From NCBI GenBank assembly GCA_023266335.1, contig JAHFQJ010000003.1:1-64000 (forward strand): 64,000 nt of DNA, read 5' to 3'. Shown here piece after piece: positions 57,807 through 64,000 of the stretch. Position 1 is the stretch's first letter. Each line of letters opens with the position of its first letter. The notes beneath the pieces were generated by a model that was not told where the DNA came from, did not search any database, and saw only the letters and a program-made list of their open reading frames with translations. Source of the stretch: Burkholderiaceae bacterium (lineage in GTDB: Bacteria > Pseudomonadota > Gammaproteobacteria > Burkholderiales > Burkholderiaceae). Made by a program: the position numbers and the translations under genes.

Positions 57807-59000
57807 ATGAAATCTATTATTCATTTTAATCCTATAAGTGAATTACAAAAACATATAAATCTTAATCTAGAGTTTGATAATTTAATAGATTTGATTATTA
57901 CAAACGATATAGCGCAAATTCACGCATGTATTAATAAGGTTTGGAGTTATTCCTTACAAGGTAAATGGTGTGTCGGATTTTTATCATATGAAGCAGCGCC
58001 GGCATTTGATAAAGCATATAGAACATCAACCATATCAAATGCTGCTTCTGATGAAGATATTCCATTATTGCAGTTTGCTGTTTATGACAGCTATAAGATT
58101 AAGCATTTCCCAGAAAAAAATTACAATAATTCACTGAATTTAAATTTTAAATTAGATGAAGAAAAATATACTCGAGATTTTAATAAAATTATAGAGCTAA
58201 TTAAAAATGGTGATATATATCAAATTAATTATACTCATCAATTAAAGCAGGCTTTGGATTATAAAATATCTCATAATGAATGGATTAATCATTATTATAA
58301 ACTTCTTTTACGCCAAATAAATTCTTATAGCATATATCTTAATTGGTTTGATAAGCAGAAAAATTTAGAGCATAATTTATTGAGTTTTTCTCCGGAATTA
58401 TTTTTTCATTGGCAGCCTCAATCTGGTAAAATTATCACCCAGCCCATGAAAGGAACAGCTAAACGCAATGTAAATAACCCTGATATTGATTTAGAAATTA
58501 TGCATAAATTAAAGTTAACTTTAAAAGAACAAGCAGAAAATATTATGATTGTTGATTTAATTAGAAATGATTTATCTAAAATAGCTAAATTAGGCAGTGT
58601 AAAAACTAATAATATATTTGAATGCATTAAGTTACAAAGCATCTGGCAAATGGTTTCAACAGTTAGTGCTGTAACTAAAAATGATGTTACACTATATGAT
58701 ATTTTATGTGCATTATTTCCTTGCGGGTCAATAACAGGTGCTCCAAAAATACAATCTATGAAAGTAATTCATGCATTAGAGCAAGAAGCAAGGGGCGTAT
58801 ACTGCGGAATTGCAGGTCTAATCAAACCGTTTGGGGAAACTATATTTAATGTGGCTATCCGCAGTTTATATACAGTGACTAATAAAAACTCTAATCATAC
58901 CAATATAAGCTACGGAGTTGGTAGCGGAATTACTATTGATGCAGTCTGCGAGCAAGAAATCAAAGAATTATATTCAAAATTTGTATTTTTAAATAATTAA
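57807..59000 (+). CDS. pabB: Aminodeoxychorismate synthase component I
   Basis: PabB converts chorismate to 4-amino-4-deoxychorismate for folate synthesis. The 397-residue protein has GKWCVGFLSYEAAPAF at the start, then the chorismate-binding domain with KNGDIYQINYTHQL, SFSPELFF, TQPMKGTAKRN, ENIMIVDLIRNDLS, PCGSITGAPKIQSM and GVGSGITIDA. It is a PabB domain alone, without the C-terminal PabC fusion common in Burkholderiales. lptE is 16 bases upstream. Confidence 0.94.
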   Translation: MKSIIHFNPISELQKHINLNLEFDNLIDLIITNDIAQIHACINKVWSYSLQGKWCVGFLSYEAAPAFDKAYRTSTISNAASDEDIPLLQFAVYDSYKIKHFPEKNYNNSLNLNFKLDEEKYTRDFNKIIELIKNGDIYQINYTHQLKQALDYKISHNEWINHYYKLLLRQINSYSIYLNWFDKQKNLEHNLLSFSPELFFHWQPQSGKIITQPMKGTAKRNVNNPDIDLEIMHKLKLTLKEQAENIMIVDLIRNDLSKIAKLGSVKTNNIFECIKLQSIWQMVSTVSAVTKNDVTLYDILCALFPCGSITGAPKIQSMKVIHALEQEARGVYCGIAGLIKPFGETIFNVAIRSLYTVTNKNSNHTNISYGVGSGITIDAVCEQEIKELYSKFVFLNN

Positions 59001-59059
59001 ATTTCATAAAAAAATTAAAACTACGTATATACATACAAATGGATGAATATTTTTGTAAA

Positions 59060-60403
59060 TTAAAATAATCTTGTTATATCATTTTTTAATGCGAAAAATG
59101 TTAATAATAAGATAAATACTATTCCAATTTGGTGCATCAAATTTGCAATTTTAGGCGGTATTTTTCTGTTACTTATCCACTCTACAAAAGTAATAAGTGC
59201 TTGACCGCCGTCTAAAACCGGCAAAGGTATTAAATTCATTACGCCTAAGCTAATACTGATGAGTGCTAAAAATTGTAAAAATGTGTCAAACCCAGCGACT
59301 AAGCTTGATTTAGCCATAGATGAAATAGCTACAGGTCCGCCCAGATTATCCATGCCTGATTTATCGAAAAACATATCAATAATTGCTGCAATACTCAAAG
59401 AAAGGGTTTGCCATGTTTTATCATAACCATATTTAATAGCTTCAAAAAATCCATAATTTATTTTAATTTGTTTATAACTATTTTGTAGCTGAATACCTAA
59501 TAAATTTCCATTAGGCTGAATATCAATATCTAAATTTTGATTGTTACGTATAATATTTAATTTAAATTTTTGACTTCCTTTTAGTTTATTTGATAATATA
59601 TTTGCATTTGCTTTTTGGGTGTCAATTAATATTATTTTATCGCCAGATTTTAAACCTGAAGCTGATGCTAAGCTATTTTGATTTACTTTTATAATTTCCA
59701 TATCTTGAAATGCAGGCAAAACCAGACTGGATAGTTCTTTAGAATTATTAATTTTTCTTAAATCAATTATATAATTCTCATTTTGTTTATTATAGCTGTT
59801 AATTAAGTTAATATTTATTATGTTTTTGTGCTGAAAAGCCATTTGTAAATGCCACATAATGTCATTAAAGCCATGTATAACATAAGAATTATCAGCATAA
59901 CTTACACTTTTTATTTTAGCTTCATTTTTTAATCCGGCTGAATGTAATATGCTATTTACTTGGGGCTGCTCAATAATTGGAGCAATATCTTTGATGCCGT
60001 ACATACCAACTATTGCAAAAAATAAAACGGCTGCTAAAAAATTGATAAAAGGACCAGCTAAAATAATAACAATTCTTTTTAACGGGTGTATTTTATTAAA
60101 TGAATATTGGGGATATTTTTTACTTTTTGGCAATAAACTTGCTTCGATAATCTCTTGTTCATTAACAAAGTTTCTTTCATCAGCTAACTTAACATATCCG
60201 CCTAATGGTATAGCCGAAATTGCCCAAATTGTTCCACTTTTTTTATGTTTAAAAGAATATAAAACCTTACCAAAACCGATAGAAAATTTTAATACTCCAA
60301 CTTTAAACCAGCGAGCTACAATATAATGACCATATTCATGAATGCCAACCAAAATTGCAATAGTGATTATAAATGCAATGATTGAAAGAAGTATATTATT
60401 CAT
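59060..60403 (-). CDS. rseP: Site-2 metalloprotease RseP
   Basis: RseP cleaves RseA and other membrane substrates inside the inner membrane. The 447-residue protein has the zinc motif HEYGH at residues 22-26, KHKKSGTIWAISAIPLGGYVKL (cited as AISAIPLGGYVKL), PDZ domains in the middle (one with ASGLKSGDKI), the metal-binding NLIPLPVLDGGQ and four transmembrane helices. dxr, cdsA and bamA, its usual neighbours, are not here. An R1 half-copy lies at its 5' side. Confidence 0.95.
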   Translation of the reverse strand: MNNILLSIIAFIITIAILVGIHEYGHYIVARWFKVGVLKFSIGFGKVLYSFKHKKSGTIWAISAIPLGGYVKLADERNFVNEQEIIEASLLPKSKKYPQYSFNKIHPLKRIVIILAGPFINFLAAVLFFAIVGMYGIKDIAPIIEQPQVNSILHSAGLKNEAKIKSVSYADNSYVIHGFNDIMWHLQMAFQHKNIININLINSYNKQNENYIIDLRKINNSKELSSLVLPAFQDMEIIKVNQNSLASASGLKSGDKIILIDTQKANANILSNKLKGSQKFKLNIIRNNQNLDIDIQPNGNLLGIQLQNSYKQIKINYGFFEAIKYGYDKTWQTLSLSIAAIIDMFFDKSGMDNLGGPVAISSMAKSSLVAGFDTFLQFLALISISLGVMNLIPLPVLDGGQALITFVEWISNRKIPPKIANLMHQIGIVFILLLTFFALKNDITRLF

Positions 60404-60444
60404 GATTTATATTCATTAGTTAGTATAAAATGCTTGATATATTA

Positions 60445-60490
60445 TATACTAATCGGATTTCAATGTGCGAACTTCGCCTCGCCGCCATCA
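60445..60490 (-). repeat. R1 half-copy overlapping the 3' end of the dehydrogenase gene
   Basis: TATACTAATCGGATTTCAATGTGCGAACTTCG (read as TATACTAATCGGATTTCAA then TGTGCGAACTTCG) is the R1 end in the orientation of copies B and C. It is joined to the dehydrogenase coding sequence near 60480, with no distal end. Confidence 0.65.
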
Positions 60491-61422
60491 AAATGAGTAT
60501 ATATTTTGGTGCAGTTTTCTAACATATCCAATACAATTTTATCTAAATCAAAATTAGCTTTCCAGCCCCAATCCTGCCTTGCTAGACTATCATCGATTAC
60601 ATAAGGCCAAGACTTTGCAATATTATTTCTAAAATCCGGCTGATATTCTATTTGTACAGGTTTATTTATATAATGTGCTATTTTATCAAAAAGTTGCTGC
60701 GGATTAAAACTGCACCCTGCTATATTATAACTTGCCCTATTTTTTATATTTTCTCTAGGTGTATCCATTAACTGAATAGCCGCATTAATTGCATCTTCCA
60801 TATATAACATTGGCAAAGTAACATCTTTATCTAAAAAGCAGGTATATTTTCCATATTGTATTAGTTGATGAAAAATATCAATTGCATAATCTGTAGTGCC
60901 TCCGCCCGGCATAGTTTGCCAGCCAATTACACCTGGATAGCGCAGTGAACGCACATCAATGTCATATTTATCATGATAATACTGACACCAGTTTTCTCCA
61001 GCTGCTTTGCTGATTCCATATACGGTTGTCGGGTGTAATGCAGAATAATTAGCAGTAAAATTTTGATTTATGCCGGTACCAAACACAGCAATTGTGCTAG
61101 GGAAAAATATTTTATCTAACTTATATAAACGTGCGGCTTCTAGCACATTTAATAAGCCTTGCATATTAGTATCCCATGTTTGTATAGGATTTTGCTCACC
61201 ACGTGCAGATAATATAGCAGCTAAATGATAAATTTGTGTAATATTATGCTTTTCTATTATTTTTGATAAAGAATCTTGTTCTAAAATGTTTAAATAAGAG
61301 CAGGTATTAGAAATATTAATATCTGTAGCAAATATTTTATTACCTTCTATTTTACTTAATTCTTGAGTTAAAATCTGCCCAATTTGTCCGTTTGCACCTG
61401 TAACTAAAATATTATTATTCAT
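60460..61422 (-). CDS. NAD-dependent epimerase-family L-threonine dehydrogenase-like protein
   Basis: The 320-residue protein is an extended short-chain dehydrogenase: ILVTGANGQIGQILTQ at the start, YHLAAILSARGEQNP, FPSTIAVFGTG, YGISKAAGENW with the catalytic Tyr and Lys, and RSLRYPGVIGW. The pattern matches the SDR-type L-threonine 3-dehydrogenase, which makes 2-amino-3-oxobutyrate; a UDP-sugar epimerase is the alternative. The last ~8 residues (GGEAKFAH) and the stop codon are supplied by an R1 repeat end, so the native C-terminus was replaced. dapF is 9 bases upstream. Confidence 0.85.
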   Translation of the reverse strand: MNNNILVTGANGQIGQILTQELSKIEGNKIFATDINISNTCSYLNILEQDSLSKIIEKHNITQIYHLAAILSARGEQNPIQTWDTNMQGLLNVLEAARLYKLDKIFFPSTIAVFGTGINQNFTANYSALHPTTVYGISKAAGENWCQYYHDKYDIDVRSLRYPGVIGWQTMPGGGTTDYAIDIFHQLIQYGKYTCFLDKDVTLPMLYMEDAINAAIQLMDTPRENIKNRASYNIAGCSFNPQQLFDKIAHYINKPVQIEYQPDFRNNIAKSWPYVIDDSLARQDWGWKANFDLDKIVLDMLENCTKIYTHFDGGEAKFAH

Positions 61423-61431
61423 TTTATTTTT

Positions 61432-62340
61432 TTATATGTTTATTATTCCGTCGAATACTTTAGTGGCGTTGCCTTGCATGATAATATCATCATTTAAATT
61501 ACCGCTCCAGCAAATATTTAAATTTCCGCCTTGTGTCTGCACAGTTACAGGTGATTCTAGTAATCCGCATACTATACCGCTAACTACAGCAGCACATGCT
61601 CCTGTTCCGCATGCCATTGTTTCACCAGCTCCTCTTTCATACACTCTTATTTTTATATTATTTTTATTTAATACCTGCATAAATCCGGCATTAACTCTAT
61701 TTTTAAATAGATGATGAGACTCAAGCCATTTACCTTGATTTTCTGCATTAAAACTATCTATATCATCTACTATTTGTACAGCATGCGGATTACCCATACT
61801 TACAACAGTGAATTTAGCTGAGTAGTTTTTATCTATGTCATTTTCATTTATCTCATAAATTTTATAACACAGATTAGTATTATCTTTAGTTAATATTTTT
61901 GTTTTTATATTAGTGATAGTAACACTATCATTATTTTCGTCAAAATCAACACTAACTGCATCTAATTTAGGTTTGCCCATATTTACTTCAACAATGTTAT
62001 TGTCAAGTAATTTTAATGTAATAATTCCTTTCATTATTTCTACATTGATTTTCTGCTTAATAGTTAATTTCTTTTCAAAAACATACAGCATAAAACATCT
62101 AGCACCATTGCCGCAATGTTCAACTTCACTGCCGTCTGCATTAAAGATACGATATTTAAAATCACAATTATCTAAATCAGATTTTTCTACTATTAAAATT
62201 TGGTCAGCACCTATACCAGTCCGGCGGTTTGCCATTTTAATAATTTGATGGTGATTTAAAGAAATTTTGTGTGTATAAGAATCTATGACTACAAAATCAT
62301 TTCCCATACCATGCATTTTAGTAAAGCAGATATTATTCAT
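61432..62340 (-). CDS. dapF: Diaminopimelate epimerase
   Basis: DapF converts LL- to meso-diaminopimelate for peptidoglycan and lysine. The 302-residue protein has KMHGMGNDFVVID, then the first catalytic Cys in EHCGNGARCF and the second in ETMACGTGACAAVV. An insert of about 20 residues (around 130-150, NENDIDKNYS region) makes it slightly longer than usual. It is immediately upstream of the threonine-dehydrogenase-like gene and downstream of gspN, with gaps of 8-9 bases, so gspM-gspN-dapF-dehydrogenase may form one transcript. Confidence 0.97.
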   Translation of the reverse strand: MNNICFTKMHGMGNDFVVIDSYTHKISLNHHQIIKMANRRTGIGADQILIVEKSDLDNCDFKYRIFNADGSEVEHCGNGARCFMLYVFEKKLTIKQKINVEIMKGIITLKLLDNNIVEVNMGKPKLDAVSVDFDENNDSVTITNIKTKILTKDNTNLCYKIYEINENDIDKNYSAKFTVVSMGNPHAVQIVDDIDSFNAENQGKWLESHHLFKNRVNAGFMQVLNKNNIKIRVYERGAGETMACGTGACAAVVSGIVCGLLESPVTVQTQGGNLNICWSGNLNDDIIMQGNATKVFDGIINI

Positions 62341-62348
62341 ATTTTATT

Positions 62349-63089
62349 TCAAAACTCTATTATAAACCCATCATCTTTTTCATAGCCGATACTGCGTAAA
62401 AATGGAGCTAAGCGGGGAGCAAATATTTCATCAGGCATAGCTTGCCCTGTAAAACTAAATGGTTTAATATTTCCATGCCCTGTAATTTTTAATATTCCGC
62501 TAATTGTGTCTACATTAAATTGATTATCTGCATTGCCTGATTTTAAACTGTAAGTACCTAGAATTAAATTAGGGTCATCTTTACGGTAAATTTCTGCAAA
62601 GGTAATATCTAATGGAAGGCTTTCTATATTTTCTATAGATGTTTCAGGAATATGAATTTGTATCGTTCCACCTAAATTTAAGCTAGATAACGGACCTTTT
62701 AACCCGCTAAAAAAATCTAAGGGTAAATCTTCTATATATAGATCTGAAATAGTCTTTTTAAACGGATAAATTTTAAATTCTTGTACAATATTTTGATGTT
62801 TAATGTTAATGCTTAAATTAAGTATATTTGATATACTTACTGTCCACGTGATTGGGGTTGTAAGCATTACTGGGGCTTTATCCGGTCTGCCGTATGAAAT
62901 TCCAATATATGCACTTCCATTCCAAATTGTTCCATTCGTATTGATTACTCTAACTTTATACCTAGTTGCTTTTTCTATTTTATTTGTTAAATAACTAGCT
63001 GGAATGTTCATTACTATAATAATTATTAATATCAGCAGCAATGGAATAATCCATTTAAGATGCCTTAGCAAATGTCGAATTTTTACCAT
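62349..63089 (-). CDS. gspN: Type II secretion system protein GspN
   Basis: The 246-residue protein has an N-terminal transmembrane helix (about 11-28), then RVINTNGTIWNGSAYIGI, the GspN pattern G-x-W-x-G at the start of the periplasmic domain, and a beta-rich domain with repeated L-x-G-x-I-x-I strands (LSSLNLGGTIQIHIP, GILKITGHGNIKP). GspN is an accessory part of the inner-membrane platform. It follows gspM in the normal order. gspK and gspL, expected upstream of gspM, are missing. Confidence 0.85.
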   Translation of the reverse strand: MVKIRHLLRHLKWIIPLLLILIIIIVMNIPASYLTNKIEKATRYKVRVINTNGTIWNGSAYIGISYGRPDKAPVMLTTPITWTVSISNILNLSINIKHQNIVQEFKIYPFKKTISDLYIEDLPLDFFSGLKGPLSSLNLGGTIQIHIPETSIENIESLPLDITFAEIYRKDDPNLILGTYSLKSGNADNQFNVDTISGILKITGHGNIKPFSFTGQAMPDEIFAPRLAPFLRSIGYEKDDGFIIEF

Positions 63090-63109
63090 ATTGTATACCT
63101 TTAACTAAT

Positions 63110-63541
63110 TTAACTAAGTACGGCAGAAATACGCAGCCTATTTGAATGTGTTTCTTTTATTATACGGATATCTTTAATTTTAAATCTAGTAGATTGCAGC
63201 CAAGTTATAAAATTTATAAAATTACCTTCTAAATTCAATTCTAAATTATTTTCCCATTTTACCGATTTTATAGTGAGATTATTTTTATTTAAGCTTGACT
63301 CAACTTGTTCTTGATTTAATTTTGGAGGAATATTTTTGACTAATTCTTCTACTATGCTTTTATTTTTAGCTAAAGTATTTATAGTTATAATATTTTTTGT
63401 ATAACTTATGTGTAAGCTAATGACATAGATAGCTAAAATAAATATTATCAGTAATAAAATGCCTAAATTAACAATTTGTCTAGAGTTATCAGATAAATTA
63501 TCATATCTATATTTATAAGAATAGAATAATTGTTTAATCAT
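63110..63541 (-). CDS. gspM: Type II secretion system protein GspM
   Basis: The 143-residue protein has a short cytoplasmic N-terminus, one transmembrane helix (about 24-44), and a small periplasmic domain with SLNKNNLTIKSVKW and FINFITWLQS, the ferredoxin-like GspM fold. GspM binds GspL in the inner-membrane platform. It is short for the family but complete. It starts immediately after an intergenic region; gspL is not upstream. Confidence 0.75.
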   Translation of the reverse strand: MIKQLFYSYKYRYDNLSDNSRQIVNLGILLLIIFILAIYVISLHISYTKNIITINTLAKNKSIVEELVKNIPPKLNQEQVESSLNKNNLTIKSVKWENNLELNLEGNFINFITWLQSTRFKIKDIRIIKETHSNRLRISAVLS

Positions 63542-63600
63542 AAAATGCCTTAGTTAAGCGAAATAATTAGCTCATATACCTCCATAAGGAGAGTAAAAAT

Positions 63601-63651
63601 ATGAGGCACACAATGAATACACTGCTGGGAAGCAAAGCTGTGAGACTGTAA
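63601..63651 (+). CDS. Possible 16-residue leader peptide upstream of ctpA
   Basis: A consensus AAGGAG ribosome binding site (63586-63591) is followed after 9 bases by ATG and a frame MRHTMNTLLGSKAVRL, then TAA. The optimal site, rare in this window, is the only support. It could be a regulatory leader for ctpA or chance. Confidence 0.25.
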   Translation: MRHTMNTLLGSKAVRL

Positions 63652-63779
63652 AGAATAATTTTAACAACAATACATATATAAATTCAAGTGTGGCGAGCAT
63701 ATATACTATTTAAGGGGCGTTATATTTACATTATTTAAAAGTTTAAGTATAGTATAAGTACATAGACAAAGGTTAATTT

Positions 63780-64000
63780 ATGCGTAATATTGCAAAAAAT
63801 GTTTTATGGATGGCTTTAGGAGTTGGTACAGGTATGGCAATATCTTATCAAATTGCAAACAGCACGCCAAATCCGCCGCAAACATTACCGTTTCAAGAAT
63901 TAAGATTATTATCTAATATTTTTACTGAAATTAAGAAGAATTATGTAGAGCCGGTTGATGATAAGAAACTGCTCACAGATGCAATTAGGGGTATGGTAAG
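63780..64000 (+). CDS. ctpA: S41 family C-terminal processing peptidase, 5' part
   Basis: The first 73 codons lie in the window. The ATG at 63780 is preceded by AAAGG. A signal-anchor (VLWMALGVGTGMAISYQIA) is followed by LPFQELRLLSNIFTEIKKNYVEPVDDKKLLTDAIRGM (cited as NYVEPVDDKKLLTDAIRGM), the typical CtpA start. The family processes or degrades periplasmic proteins. PDZ and catalytic Ser-Lys region lie beyond the window edge. Confidence 0.85.
   Translation, partial: MRNIAKNVLWMALGVGTGMAISYQIANSTPNPPQTLPFQELRLLSNIFTEIKKNYVEPVDDKKLLTDAIRGMV

Overview
The window is AT-rich chromosomal DNA from a Gram-negative proteobacterium, most likely a host-associated betaproteobacterium related to Burkholderiales. 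The reasons are gene content and order: a DUF2970 membrane gene beside cytochrome oxidase subunit III, hisE followed by a HIT gene, sdhC-D-A-B, tolR-tolA, mlaF, rapZ, ampG, and LPS genes (waaF, lptE, an O-antigen-ligase-like gene). The taxon is an inference. I found no rRNA, tRNA, CRISPR array, prophage or transposase gene.

Layout. 0-9 kb: a broken SURF1 3' end, glyQ without glyS, a branched-chain amino-acid binding protein, dolP, ampG, dcd, guaB. 9-20 kb: smc, lysC, ctaE, a DUF2970 gene, purN, an Orn/Lys/Arg decarboxylase, rapZ. 20-30 kb: acs, an O-antigen-ligase-like gene, a glycosyltransferase, glmM, an orphan metal-chelate binding protein, panC. 30-37 kb: tolA-tolR, mlaF, recG, mtgA. 37-40 kb: gspJ, a two-gene bufferin-type RiPP locus (DUF692/MNIO enzyme plus Cys-repeat precursor), waaF, an NTF2-like gene. 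40-54 kb: ilvD, a dispersed sdhCDAB, zapD, lpd, miaB, hisE, HIT. 54-64 kb: ppiB, glmS, lptE, pabB, rseP, an L-threonine-dehydrogenase-like gene, dapF, gspN-gspM and the start of ctpA.

The housekeeping genes cover the envelope (LPS, peptidoglycan precursors, Tol, Mla, type II secretion), respiration (succinate dehydrogenase, cytochrome oxidase, lipoamide dehydrogenase, acetyl-CoA synthetase) and biosynthesis (Lys, Ile/Val, His, purine, folate, pantothenate). Many operons are reduced to fragments: tolRA without tolQ, mlaF without mlaE, gspJ and gspMN apart, glyQ without glyS.

The accessory layer is the notable part. At least a dozen small, often Cys-containing genes of no family I recognise sit at junctions between housekeeping genes, usually in the same orientation; they interrupt sdhC/sdhD and sdhA/sdhB. 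Several share a module C-x2-H ... [K][D/N][G/S]-x-aromatic-x(4-5)-C. Two are interrupted exactly at homopolymer runs (A8, G6), and others are visibly decaying. Intergenic space also holds three families of short dispersed repeats. One is MITE-like with TATACTAAT ends, and one of its copies supplies the C-terminus of the threonine-dehydrogenase-like gene.
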